From the NCBI GenBank assembly GCA_963693365.1, contig CAVNZM010000001.1:20150001-20214000 (forward strand): a stretch of 64,000 bases of DNA. The letters run 5' to 3'. This document shows positions 1-63,088 of the stretch, piece after piece. The position numbers and the translations under genes were made by a program. The notes below the pieces were generated by a model that worked only from the letters and a program-made list of their open reading frames with translations, was not told the origin of the DNA and ran no database searches. Source of the DNA: Amoebidium appalachense (lineage: Eukaryota; Ichthyosporea). Numbering within the stretch: the first letter of the stretch is position 1; the number at the start of each line of letters is the position of its first letter.

Positions 1-121
1 GTGTGTCACGTGTGGATGGGAGGGTGGAGGGGAGAGGGAGGAAGGGGGGGTGGGGGAGGGAGGGGGGGCATGGGCCTACCCTTCTCCTGATACGTGTCTG
101 CCTGCGTGTGTTGTCCCACAC

Positions 122-15598
<15,477 letters not shown>

Positions 15599-16688
15599 TC
15601 CTAGCTTCTGCTAACTCAGAGCAAGTAGATTGAAATATGCTGAAAATGAACAAACACAACGCAATAGTTTGCTCTTAGATTCCACCGCACAGTAACGTGC
15701 TACCTACAACTTCTAAACACACATCAACATTCTCTGTTTCGTTTTCTTCCCGGTCACTTTGCTGCTGTAACAGTTCTTGCCTTGCGGATGTCTACAAAAA
15801 CGCGGCGATGGTGACCGTTCCCAAAGATAAACGATACAGCACCACAAATAAAAGCGGTTGTGACCTCTTGTTTTCAAAATCTATAACTTAGATGTGTGCC
15901 CGTGTTTTGCTTTCCAAAAAGAGCCTTGAACCTCTTTGCTATTATCTGTCAGCTTACACACACCACCTATAAAAGAAGGCTGAAGCCGGCTGAACTTGGG
16001 AGTCTGGATGCGCTGCGTCCTGAAAGCTCCTGAACGGCGAATGAGGTTTGGGCCATTAACCCAATATGGCTAATGTGTGTCTATTCTGATTGATTACCAA
16101 GATTTAGGTAAGCCAATCACATGCAGCTCAGGGCATGATGACGTCACCACACAGCACCTAAATTAGCCCGCGGGCCGCGGCGCCGGCCTGCGAGTGAGGT
16201 GCAAACTCAGCTGGCTCTAGAAAACATTTAACATCTTACTCCCAGTTGTATATTGCTATATCCAATATACATACTTTTTTGCTTGAATTTGATCACAGGT
16301 GTTAGCGCTAAATTCCTATGGTGTCCGTCGTCATCTCATCGTAGTTGTCATGATGTGCGATCGGTCGTCACTGCGTTGAGGGCCACTACGTCACTGACCA
16401 TGGTCTTCTCTGCGCCGCAGGAGATATTGATGCTACCAAAATGTAAGGGTGTTACTAAAAATAGGAAGCTAAAATTAGAATTCTCGAGACGGCCGTGGCT
16501 CAGTGAGATGCAGATGATCCTGATTCCTGACAGATCAGTTCCGAAAACTCGGTGTGATCAAGGCCCTGAGCTTATAATAATTTAGCAAGGGTGAAAATAG
16601 GCAGGCAACGACCTCTGCAAACTGAAAGATTGCCCTCTTATCTACCGCACGTAGAACCACTCCTGGGGCATGTGCATAGACAGGCACT
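15599..16688. promoter_or_regulatory. Bidirectional promoter region between divergent genes
   Basis: These 1.09 kb separate the start codons of the minus-strand RasGEF gene (15598) and the plus-strand RINT1-like gene (16689). The region is nearly free of the poly-C/G and CA arrays that fill the rest of the window. It holds a perfect CRE-type palindrome TGACGTCA at 16139-16146, a CCAAT box at about 16112, and a GC-rich block just after (about 16166-16195). No TATA box was seen close to either start. The open frame at 16253-16585 has no family resemblance and is not called a gene. Promoter activity is inferred from position and motifs. Confidence 0.5.
16139..16146. promoter_or_regulatory. CRE-like palindrome TGACGTCA
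   Basis: This is an exact 8-bp CREB/ATF-type palindrome about 540 bp upstream of both divergent start codons. The same octamer occurs elsewhere in the window (for example near 11263 in an intron and 36931 in an exon), so its presence alone is weak evidence. Confidence 0.35.
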
Positions 16689-32400
<15,712 letters not shown>

Positions 32401-32537
32401 CCAGGCAGCCGAGGTGTTGCTGCCAAGGACGGCATGTGACGGGCCCCCTTTTTTTCTTCAGTTTTTGGCACGGTTTGAAGGGGACACTGCTTGCTGTCCA
32501 CCCACCAAATCAAGTTCTGACCAAAATTTGATGCTTC

Positions 32538-32572
<35 letters not shown>

Positions 32573-32641
32573 ACACACACACACAGACACACACACGTGC
32601 ACTCGTCCGCGCATGCAGACGCACACGCGCGTGCACACACG

Positions 32642-32726
<85 letters not shown>

Positions 32727-33217
32727 ACACACACACACACCACCGCCCACTTCTCTTCCACCTTCCCATTCCCAGTGATTGTAGCTCCTGCACGAATCAC
32801 ACTGCACAAGGCCCTTGCCAGTGCACTTTTGTTTCACTCAATATGCATGAATGTTGCCTCATGCAGGTAGCACAGGAGCCACTATGAAGTGTCCCAGTTA
32901 GAGAGCAACCTGAAGTCAACACGGATTTGTGAATGACAGCTTCTTGGTTTTTTTAGTCTAATATCCCGTAGTACCGTTTGCACCACCATGCACCCACTAT
33001 ACCTGCATCTTGTTTTCGTCTCTTGTTAATTTGAAGAGATACATGTGCCCACAGTGCCCTCTTAGCCACTAAAGAATGAATGTGTGTGTGTACGTGTGAG
33101 CAGCTCAGACAGTGGATCGTCAACGTTATAAGCTCTATGCAGAACACAGTTTTAAACGCAATAATGTTGCGCTAATAAACTTTCCAGCAGTGTCCATCAT
33201 GCGAAATCCCTCCCAGA

Positions 33218-33259
<42 letters not shown>

Positions 33260-33913
33260 CCTGCCCGCCCCGCCCGCCCCGCCCGCCCACCCTGTGTAGC
33301 TGCCCCCTCCCCCGTAGATCTCCACATGCACACACGCACACGCGTGCGTGCACACGCCACGCACACATCACAGACACAAACACTTGCTCGTTGCCGTTTG
33401 GGTACATGGATACTTTAAGAGAGTGCATATGCATGTACCTCTGTGGCTCTAGGCACCCACAGCACACAAACTCGTGCATGCACAGGCCGGAGGCAACACT
33501 GAGATATGGCATGCCCATGTGCACACACACAATGAAACACCCTCCGTGCAGACCCATCCCTCCCCCCGCCTCTCCCCCCCAGTCCCCCCCCCTCCCCCAC
33601 CCTTGGCCCGGCAGCAACCACTACCACCAACCCGGCACATATACATCCGACACACATGCAGGTACATGTACATGCAAAATGAAACATCCTTTGTGCAAGT
33701 CAGATGGTCGATTTCGTCTCCATTTGGATTTTGTTTCGAGGCACAGCACCGGGTCAACCCGTGGCGCTGATAGCTAATATTAAAATTATGGCCACCCGTG
33801 CCCATTACGCAATTTACCTCATAACGTGTGCACCTTGCAGCAATACCACCAGCATGTAAAAGGGCGTGCGTGCGTATACATGGGCGCGTGCATATGTGTA
33901 TGTACGTGTATAC

Positions 33914-33969
<56 letters not shown>

Positions 33970-34121
33970 CAGGCATCTACATACAAGTGCACCAACTGTG
34001 CATGACATTCCTGCTTGGTCGAAAACATCACTTGCTCACGTACCAATACACAATCACACATTCATTCACCATTATTCATACAGAGAAACTATCGGTCTCG
34101 TTAATCAGCAGTTACCATGGC

Positions 34122-34160
<39 letters not shown>

Positions 34161-34312
34161 ACGTTCTTGGCTGTTCCGTTCAAACATTGAATACAAGGGG
34201 CAATCCATTTATCCAGATCACACACTAATAGTATAAAAAAAAATAATAAAAAGAAATTATTGAAAAATGGTAGATGTACCATACATAACAAAACACCACC
34301 CAGCTCTATCGG
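32401..34312. other. Intergenic region between convergent genes
   Basis: This lies between the stop of the RINT1-like gene (32400) and the stop of the minus-strand C2 gene (34315-34313). It holds poly-C (32539-32571; 33219-33258), an (AC)n array (32643-32722), a (TG)n array (33917-33967) and a poly-A run (34122-34157). AATAAA is present at about 33174. A short plus-strand frame at 32773-32870 after a CAG is open but resembles nothing known. Confidence 0.7.
34122..34157. repeat. Poly-A run of about 36 bp
   Basis: An uninterrupted A tract downstream of the RINT1-like gene, following ATGGCC. It could be the tail of an old retroposed sequence, but no body was identified upstream. Confidence 0.6.
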
Positions 34313-43259
<8,947 letters not shown>

Positions 43260-43813
43260 TTTCTAGTGCGTGTATGGAGAACACGTCTATACGCTACTCA
43301 TGTCTACAGCAATTGCTGTCTTAAACAAAAGATTTTGAGAACATGAACTCTTTTTGTCATTGACTGACTGAAGCCCTTTGAGTGTTTGCAGCACGCACCG
43401 TCTGGTCGTTGCGTTTGTTGCAGTCCTTTTTTGGACCAGTAGGCGGTAAGACGCAAGATGGCGCTTGTATTCAGCCAACCAATAATATGTATATATTAAC
43501 CTAGGTACTATTTAAACATGAATAAGACATAATGATTAGTGTAACGATCATGATCGTAATATCAGCCTACCATTCCACTCTATCAACAAACATGTACTGA
43601 GCATCTTTCTTGTATATTCCGTCTGAGCTGAATTCGTACAGCGAACCTATTGTACATGATTCCCCCCCCGGCCCGCCTGTCAGCCCCCTTCCCCTCCTCC
43701 CCTCCGTCTCCCCCCTTCCCCCCCAACACGCGCGCACACACGCAAACACACACGCACGCACATGTACGCACACAGACACGTACACGAACACCCCGGAGTC
43801 CACACGTACAACC

Positions 43814-43899
<86 letters not shown>

Positions 43900-44572
43900 A
43901 AAACACACATAAAAACACCACACACACACGCTCCTTCGGAGCGGGGCAATCAGCTAATAAAACAGTGGGATCCGACCTGTACAAGATTTGTGCGGGGACC
44001 GGTTCCAACGCACTCAGAATAAATTGCGTCGACACGGTCTCCTTCCCCTCACTTCCTCGATAATGACACGAGTTGATCTTCGCTACTAGTGTCTGTGCTC
44101 TATCGTGTACATATCCGCGTACCGGATCTCTCTGAGGGGGTTTACGCTGTTTACTCGAGGCAAAGAGAACCAGTCTCAGGTATGGGGGGGGGGGGGGGAT
44201 TGCTCGGAATATCCCCTCAGCGGTATATCATGATCACGTACATAGATGTCGGGTGGTGACTATATATCAGGGTTTACTTTCTCTACGAGACACCATAAAG
44301 ATCTCTCTGAAAGCAATTAGTTCTTAGTGATTGGTTTCTTTTAGAGACAGATCTGATTTACGACTGGTCGGAAATCATGGATAGGTTTGACTTAAGGGAA
44401 TTCGAATATCGAAATAGATTTAGTTCAGTTGTGTCCAAACATCATTGTGTACACTGCTCCGATCGTTCCTGTTTCCCTTGTTCCTTGTTCCCGTGTGTTT
44501 GTGGTGTTTTTACACTGCACCACTGTGTCTCTGCTTCCCTGTCCTTGCCCCGAATACTTATATAATTTTACA
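43260..44572. other. Intergenic region upstream of the C2 gene and 5' flank of the Copia relic
   Basis: Holds a poly-C run of about 68 bp (43817-43885), one of the longest in the window, with flanking CA-rich DNA, and a G run near 44186. The segment ending at 44571-44572 (ATTTTACA) is probably the 3' end of the retrotransposon's 5' LTR, because a copia-like primer site follows. The LTR start could not be found. Nothing here looks coding. Confidence 0.5.
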
Positions 44573-47500
44573 GGTTATCGGCCTTTGTGCACGCTCCCTA
44601 CACACACCTAGATCTAGCGATAGTTCCTGTCCATCGCGACCATGGATCCCAACAAGTCTGGCGTCAACAAGATCACCATGTGGAAAGGTGAAGGCAAAAC
44701 TGGCCCCGACTGCAAAACCACCTACTTCCAGTGTGAAATCATTTTCCTCGGTATGATGACCGGCACCAAGGGCGCCAAGCTTGTGGACGTTGTTCTGGTG
44801 GTTCTGTCCCCCCAACCACCGTGCCTGTCGATGGTGTGCCCCCCTTCTACGGCTACGGTACTGCTGCCGAACTCAAGGAAGCCCGCAACTGCTTTCTCCT
44901 CCACATGATCCAGAACATCGAGCCTTCTGAGATGACCACCGTGGCCCAGTACCGTATTGGTATGGATCCAGACCGTGCCATGGGGAAATTCCGTCAGCAT
45001 TACCGTCAAGGCCGGCCCGATCAGATTCATCTTCTCCAGCGCAAGTGGGATGCCTGCGCTCTTCAGGATGGTGAATCATTCACCATCTACCTGGGTCGTC
45101 TACAGACGATTGTGAACCAGCTTCAGTCCCTGCAAGACCAGTCCATCACCTTCGTATGTCTGTCGAAGAAGTTCTTCAATGAGCTCGCCACACGTGACGA
45201 TCTCACCCGTGAATTCAGCCGTCTCCTCGAAGACTACCACTTCGGTGACAAGACTTTCCCCGACTTCGAGTCTCTGCACAACCACGTCAAGGGCATTGAG
45301 TTACGTCAACAACTCAAGATGCAACTCCGCAACCACCGTGACAACCGCCAACCCAAGTCCAGCATGGCTTTAACTGCCAACTGCCAGTGCCGTCTCCCGT
45401 GATCCTCCCCGTCTGCGCTCCCGCCTCGATCGTACCTCCGGTGACGATCTCCGTTCCCGACTCTCCCGTCAGCCCAACCTGGTTCACGGTCTCCCTACCA
45501 GCCTCCCTACAGGTCCACATCCCGTTCCCCCAGTCGTAACCGTTTCTCAGGTCCCCGTCGTTCTGATTCCCCGGCTCGACCCCGTGTTACCTCCAACAGT
45601 GAGTGCTTCTACTGTCATGAACCCGGCCACAAGATAGCTCACTGCCCTGAACCTGGCTGCCGTGCCTCCAAGCCCAACCGTAATCGCCCAGGCAACGACA
45701 AGTCCGTCTCGTTTGCCTTCTCGCCATACAATGCCAGCACCGTTCCTGTTTCCTCCGACCCTGCCTGGGACTCTGGCTGCAACATGACTGTCTGCCCCCA
45801 CCGTGAGTTCTTCCAGGACCTTAATCCTCTCCCAGCTGCAACCCCCGTTGCTGCCCTCAATGGTCACCCCGTCTTGGCCACTCACGTTGGCCATATCACC
45901 ATTCACACTACCACCATCCACGGCCCTGCCTCTCTTACTATTGAGGCATACTACACCCTGTCCGGGGAGGCCTTCCTCGTCTCCACGTCTCAGGCTGCCG
46001 AAGAAAACATCAAGGGTGATTTAAATAAGGCATCCACTCCGTCATTTCTCTTCGACGTCAACACTGGTCGTCACCTGGTCAACCTCCGTCTTCACAATGG
46101 TCTTTACTACTTCAAGGACTATGTCATACAACCATCCCCCCGGGCCATGGCTCTCACTGCCACTGCTGGTGTTCACCCGTCCGTCTGGCATCATCGTTTA
46201 GGCCACCGTGCCATGTCCAGCATCAAGGAGATGGTGAAGAAAGACCTCGTCATTGGCCTCCCCCCTTCCATCCTTGACTGTGACGTCCCTGATTGCCACG
46301 GCTGCATGATGGGCAAGACCACCAAGGCCCCTTTCAAAGGTGAACGTCCTCACTCCGACATTCCCGGCTACAAGTGGCACTCAGGCTGGGACTTCTTTGA
46401 AGCTCCCACACCTTCTTACGGTGGCTCCAACGTTGCTCTCGTCACTGTCTGCCGTGCCTCTGGACTCGTAAGATCTATCCGATGGTGGATCGTACATCTA
46501 CCCTGGGCGTCATCAAAGCTCACACCACCCTCGTGACTAACCATGCCCCCTCCAAGGTTGGCATCTACCACTTCGACTCCGGTTCTGAGTTTACCTCCCA
46601 AACCACCCGGGCATTCTGCCTCTCTCAGGGCATCAACGCCAGCTATGCTCCGGTGGACAGCCCTCAACTCAACGGCTATGTGGAACGTCGTATGCGCTCC
46701 CTCCAGGAAATCGTCCGGTGTCACCTTCAACAAGTCCAGGACCAGTCCCTGTCCCCCAAGCTGTGGGCCGAAGCTCTTCAGCATGCTGCCTATGTCGTCA
46801 ACATCACCCCGTCCACGGCTGCCAATAGCCGCACCCCGTTCGAGGTCTTCTACGGTGTCAAACCCGACATCTCCGAGCTCAAGGTGTTTGGCTGCCCGGC
46901 CTACACTCATGTCCCTGCCTCCAAACGAAACAAGCTGGCTCCAACGGTGAAACCTGGCTTGTACATTGGGTATGATCTTCTGAATCAGTCTCACTGTCAC
47001 AGGATCTTCAACACCGGCACTCATTGTGTTAGTCTCTTCCGTAACGTGATTTTCGACAAATCAGCTTACGTGCCCTCGGTGTCCTCCCCGGCCTTGCCCT
47101 CGTCCCCCACCGTCGACACCGATGATCATGAAGTCTCCCTGGTTGACTCGGACCCCATTCCTGCTGCCGTGGCTCCTCCCACACCACCCCAAACCGGTCC
47201 CCCTGCCCCCTTTCCCGTGCAAGTTGAGGATGACCATGCTCCTGCTTCCGGCAACGTCACCCCCGTCCGCCCCGGCTCCCCCGTCGATTTTCACTCGGCC
47301 CCGTCCAGCCCCCCAACTCCCATTTCCCGGCTTCCAAGTACCCCCCCCTCAACCTCCTGCTGCCCCGGTGCCTCCTCCCCGTCGTTCTGCCCGTCTGCAA
47401 GGCAAAGTCGGCCTTCAAGCCATGACAACTCTGCCGGCCCCATCCCCCATCAACGTTGACCAACTGCCCAAACTCGTTCGTCAGCTCTGCTTGGGTCCCA

Positions 47501-47710
47501 ACGGTGACCAAGTCAAGTCTGCACTCACTGCCGAGTACCAAGCTTTCGTTGACAAGGGCATCTTCGAACTCGTCGACCCTCCCCGCGGTGCCAACATCGT
47601 CGGTTTCAAGTGGATTGTCTCCGAGAAGACTCTCAACTCTGCCGGTGACACCAAGATCAAGGCTCGAGGTGTTGCCCAAGGCTTCAGTCAAGAATATGGA
47701 TCTGTAGATC
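44573..47710 (+). mobile_element. Truncated, degenerate Ty1/Copia-type LTR retrotransposon
   Basis: Domain order gag - protease - integrase - reverse transcriptase identifies Ty1/Copia. A primer-binding-like GGTTATCGGCC at 44573 follows a CA dinucleotide, the expected end of a 5' LTR. The coding region starts at 44642 and has lost most of the reverse transcriptase and all of RNase H: similarity ends at about 47700 and unrelated sequence follows. No second LTR was found. Base composition (GC-rich third positions, almost no homopolymers or CA arrays) differs sharply from the surroundings and fits a transposon that arrived as a unit. Confidence 0.9.
44642..47700 (+). pseudogene. Copia gag-pol polyprotein remnant with multiple frameshifts
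   Basis: Gag (44642-45400) includes LLHMIQNIEPSE and FTIYLGRLQTIVNQL. A CCHC zinc knuckle CFYCHEPGHKIAHC is at 45606-45647. The protease motif WDSG is near 45766. The HHCC part of integrase (HHRLGHRAM ... CHGCMMGK) is at 46188-46320, and integrase core motifs FDSGSEFTS and PQLNGYVERR are at 46573-46695. RT begins with GIFELVDPPRGANIVGFKWI and KARGVAQGF and stops soon after. The reading frame changes near 44806, 45395, 45490, 46465 and 47340, some in C runs. The Asp expected in the VTV(D)xxS segment of integrase reads Cys. The element cannot make an intact polyprotein. Confidence 0.9.
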
Positions 47711-49244
<1,534 letters not shown>

Positions 49245-49635
49245 TGTTGGAGTGCAGACTTACGCTCACTCCACAATATGTGTATGTTAGCTTTACAATT
49301 GGTTCCGTGTACACAGACACACGCTGACACTCGATCACCACATGCACATCTGCATAGTTGAGGAATGTTGCCAATTGTGTTTTGACTGCAAACGATTGGT
49401 TCACTGGTCCCAGAGATCTCTAAATGAAAGTAACCAATCCGATTAGCGCCTGGCATCCGGATTACATTCCAGACTGCTGCCCCACGGGTATATAAGCCAC
49501 GTCTCTGCCAGGTGCAGACATGGAGTTAAGTCATGGAGTTCAGTCATGGAGTTAACACACTGAAAGCAGTAAAAAACGGGTCAGCGCCCAAGCGCGCCAC
49601 GACGACCCTAGTCACAGCGGACTCTACTTCCAACA
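49245..49635 (+). repeat. TRIM 5' LTR
   Basis: 391 bp, TGTTGG...CCAACA. It contains a TATA box (TATATAAG, 49489-49496) and, just downstream, three copies of CATGGAGTT(A/C)A, which would lie in the transcript's R/U5 part. Confidence 0.93.
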
Positions 49636-49650
49636 GGGTTATGGGCCCAG
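49636..49650 (+). other. TRIM primer-binding site (initiator tRNA-Met anticodon arm)
   Basis: GGGTTATGGGCCCAG lies immediately after the 5' LTR. It is complementary to CTGGGCCCATAACCC, which has the anticodon stem-loop pattern of eukaryotic initiator tRNA-Met (three G-C pairs, CAT anticodon). Drosophila copia is known to prime from a half-molecule of this tRNA at the same place. Confidence 0.8.
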
Positions 49651-49928
49651 ACACGACACCGCGGCCTCTAACTTCACGTCCCCTACGACGCCTTGAACGG
49701 AGGAGCCAGAAACCGACTTCTAGGCTGTACCCTACACCCGCTAGCGTATTTCCGTGAAGTAGAGACTTTCGCTTCCACAAACTCCATCCGCAGCAGCCTG
49801 CGACATCAACGTCAAGTATTCCACTTCATTGGCGGGGCACGCACCACAGTGGAATGCACACCCCGGTCTACCCTGCAAGCAGCCACACTCACTCTCTCTT
49901 CTCTAGTGGTGTGTACACTTCTCCAATT

Positions 49929-49937
49929 GGGTAGGGG
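49929..49937 (+). other. TRIM polypurine tract
   Basis: GGGTAGGGG directly precedes the 3' LTR, the position of the plus-strand primer in LTR elements. A single T interrupts it. Confidence 0.65.
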
Positions 49938-50328
49938 TGTTGGAGTGCAGACTTACGCTCACTCCACAATATGTGTATGTTAGCTTTACAATTGGTTCCG
50001 TGTACACAGACACACGCTGACACTCGATCACCACATGCACATCTGCATAGTTGAGGAATGTTGCCAATTGTGTTTTGACTGCAAACGATTGGTTCACTGG
50101 TCCCAGAGATCTCTAAATGAAAGTAACCAATCCGATTAGCGCCTGGCATCCGGATTACATTCCAGACTGCTGCCCCACGGGTATATAAGCCACGTCTCTG
50201 CCAGGTGCAGACATGGAGTTAAGTCATGGAGTTCAGTCATGGAGTTAACACACTGAAAGCAGTAAAAAACGGGTCAGCGCCCAAGCGCGCCACGACGACC
50301 CTAGTCACAGCGGACTCTACTTCCAACA
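49938..50328 (+). repeat. TRIM 3' LTR
   Basis: It has a constant 693-bp offset from the 5' LTR with no difference seen, including the TATA box at 50182-50189. Confidence 0.93.
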
Positions 50329-50333
50329 CGACT

Positions 50334-50682
50334 GGCATACTATGATATTACATTGCTCGGGAGCTTCAAATAGACTGAAACAAGTTTAGAGGCCTATGCA
50401 CATGTGATGCTGACCCGGCTGCCACACGAGTAAATGACTCAAATACCACACAGAAATATACATGGCCATGGACTGTTGGTACAATACACAAACACCAGCA
50501 CAGATATGCACATGCACTGGGATTTCCTCCAATGCGAAAGTTGCAATTGTCCACACACAAATACGCACACACGCACGCACGCACACACACGCGCGCAGAC
50601 GAGTACGCACAAACATGCACACCCACACAGACACGCATGCACACACACACAAGCACGCACACACGCGCGCGCGCGCACACAC

Positions 50683-50748
<66 letters not shown>

Positions 50749-51280
50749 TCGACGTCACAAAAACATACACCAGAACTAAAACACGGCACACACGCGCGAG
50801 CGCACACACAAGCGCGCATGCAAGCGCACATGCACTCACGCATGCGCAATTGCCATACAACGAAGCGCAAACACATACACCAATGTATACATACACAAAC
50901 ATAAACACACGCACGCGCGCACATGCACACATGCTGCGCACGCTCACACGCACATCATATGGGTGGTGCGTGCGTGCACACATGTACACACAGTCACCGT
51001 TGAAACACTCACACACATGTGCACATACACACACACGCACATGTATGCACACATTCACAAAAGCACATACACACACGCACGTGCGTATACACACATGGAT
51101 ACACACAAACAATCACACGCACTAACACGCACACATGCGCACACGCACAAACACACAGATACACATACATACACGCACGTGCCGCGGCATGCACGCATGA
51201 GGCCCTGATGCATGCATTTACGCGCAGACACACGCATACACACACACACTCCAACACACATACACACAAACGCGCGCGCA

Positions 51281-51367
<87 letters not shown>

Positions 51368-51980
51368 GCACGCACACACGCACACGCACCGTGACGCACG
51401 CAAGCATGCATGCACTCCATAACACACACGTACACACGCAGGTACACACACACGCTTGCACGCTACCTGCACGCACCCAACCCGCACACGAAAGGTAAAA
51501 ACCACTTGTCACATTGTGGAAAGCTTGGCAAGTGTTGGTTTTGCCGCCCTTACAGTACTGCTCTCCATTTGCCAACACACACGGGTGAGAACAGGAAGCC
51601 TCGGGCTGGCCCACATGTGCCACGGCGAAAACTTGGAATGCTTCAAAGTTTGGCTGTGTACAGCTGATGACTGTACCGCAGTGTTCTGTACCCCGCCTAA
51701 CGGTTAACCGTTGTGCGCGCACTTACCTTTTATGGCAGTATGAACACTGATGTGATTGGCAGATAAAGCACCAGCAGACTGCGTACCGGCGCACTGGGCA
51801 CTGGCCTTTGTCTTGAAGGAACATGTGGCCATCTTATGAAGAGAAGGTTTTACTTGCACCACACACATCATGAAACGTTTCAACCTTCAGGTATTCTTGT
51901 CATTCGTAGTTGCGGGTATTTACCATTTGTGACCTCATCAACACGCCTTATTATCCTTTGCAACTAGATCCTAGACCAAC
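50334..51980. other. Intergenic region upstream of the chorismate-lyase-like gene
   Basis: 50550-51470 is one long CA-rich stretch with frequent CGCG and CATG steps, including pure (AC)n at 50694-50746 and 51291-51362. It is simple sequence and not coding. From 51500 to 51980 the sequence is unique and probably carries the promoter of the gene starting at 51981. No clear TATA box was found. Confidence 0.6.
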
Positions 51981-61280
<9,300 letters not shown>

Positions 61281-62951
61281 ATGTCGAGCACACAGACGCA
61301 CACCCTGTTGTTCTCTGAGCACGGAAGGAGTGACAGTATAGATTCTGGGGTAGTCACAGACGAAGAAACACCCAAGCACAGGGCAAGTGTTACTTGGGCG
61401 GACCAGCTTGAAATAGCAGCAGATGATAAACAGCCATGGTGCACAGACAGTGCAAATTTGCACTCTCCCGTTGAGGCACAGAACGATTTGTTAAATCCTT
61501 CAGAGTTCTCCTGGGCAGACGAACCAACACCGTCGTATACCAGGCCATCTGGGTTTTCGTGGGCTGATGAGCCTACCCCATCCATTGTATATTCGCCTGC
61601 TGTAGAGGGCAATAAGGAGAATGCTGGACCAGCAAATAGCTCCAGGTAGGAAAAGCTGTAAACCCGGCGGGAAAAAAATCTTGAACGGAAGGGCTTCTCG
61701 AAAGCGTCTCTGGTAGCTTCTCTTGGGTGACTAAAGCCTTTTCCAGCTATTATTTAAAGGCGGCTGTATTCTTTTTTTTATATATGGCGCTTGAGTCACG
61801 GTGTTTTATTTTCGTCCTCCGCAATGTTCAACATTCCCTGTGCTTACGCCCCAGTGCTTGCTTGCTTATTGCCCATGTTCTAATTAACAGCGCTGTTCTA
61901 TTCTGGCTCGTGTTCTCTTATATTTGCGTGCAACTTGGCAAGCGCACTGGTCACACATTGACTGGTGCCGTGCTGCTGCAGACGCTTCCCTGATGTTGGG
62001 CAGCTGCTGGCAGAGGCCTCCACAGACTCGGCTGTGCACTTCACGTTTGACCCCGCCCAAGACATAGACAAAAGGAGAGGGGGGCAAGCGGAGGCAGTGG
62101 ATCTGAGGATGAGAACGGTAGGTGGTGCATTCACGTCGGGCATGTGTGTGCTTGTGTGTTGGGTGGGAGTTTTGGTGGCAGTGCGGTGTTCGTTTAGGTG
62201 TTTGAGTGGTTGTTTTGTGGCGGCAAACCCGGGCCAGTAATGGCGGGCATGTGTGTGTTCGGCTCTTTACTGCAATGTAAGCGTGATCTGCACCGTTTAT
62301 TGTACTGACCTGGACCAACTTCTTTGATGTTTTTCGAATTACCACGCCCTTTTTGAGTTTTTCTTTTTTGTTGTCTTTTTTGATTCCTTCTATGTGATCG
62401 GTTACTGATTCGAATACTCCCGTGTTCATTTTTGGGAACGCAGACACACGCGTTTTTTTTTAAAGCATGCCGTTGCCCTCTCTGATTTTCACCGTTGCTT
62501 TTCTTTAAATTAGCAAGTGTGCCGTGTTGCTGTGCACAAGATCTAACCTGAGATCCTTCGTCCAGGACGAGTATTTTGAGGAGTGCTATGAAAAGGTGTC
62601 GCTGCTTGGCCAGGGGGCGTTTGGGACTGTGTGGTCGTGCAGGCACGTCGGCACGGGGGTGGGGGGTATGCAGCCAAGGAGGTGGCCCGGACGGACCGGT
62701 GGGTGGAGGCAGACGTGCTGAAGGAGGTCGGGCTGCTGGCACGGCTGCAGGGCTGTGAGCAGATAGTGCACTATGTCGAATGCTTCAAGGATGACGACAG
62801 GTGCGTGAAATGTGCTTGGTCTGTAGTTGGTCATGAGTGATGCTGTTGCTGAAATAGATGGCAAGCAACCTTGACGATCAGGAGTTGAGGCAAGCCATTT
62901 AGGAGGCAGGGCTTGGGAGGTAGCAGGTGAGAGAAGCGGGGGGAAGGGGGT

Positions 62952-62985
<34 letters not shown>

Positions 62986-63048
62986 CGGTGGGGGGGTCCT
63001 TTATTATCGTTTTCAACTCTTAGGCTTTCCTCCCTTTCTATTCGGTTC

Positions 63049-63088
<40 letters not shown>

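Larger units (their letters stand above)
49245..50328 (+). mobile_element. Complete TRIM (miniature non-autonomous LTR retrotransposon)
   Basis: Two direct repeats of 391 bp (49245-49635 and 49938-50328), apparently identical, begin TGTTGG and end CCAACA, as LTRs do. A 302-bp non-coding interior separates them. The element is bounded by a perfect 5-bp target-site duplication CGACT (49240-49244 and 50329-50333). A primer-binding site adjoins the 5' LTR and a purine tract adjoins the 3' LTR. At 1084 bp with no coding capacity it must use enzymes from another element. Identical LTRs imply recent insertion. The Copia relic at 44.6 kb has a different interior and is not its obvious source. Confidence 0.93.

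Noticed and set aside
32773-32870. Alternative last exon of the RINT1-like gene (VIVAPARITLHKALASALLF)
   Set aside because: The 32365-32400 exon gives the expected family C-terminus and a stop in phase; this later frame lacks family similarity.
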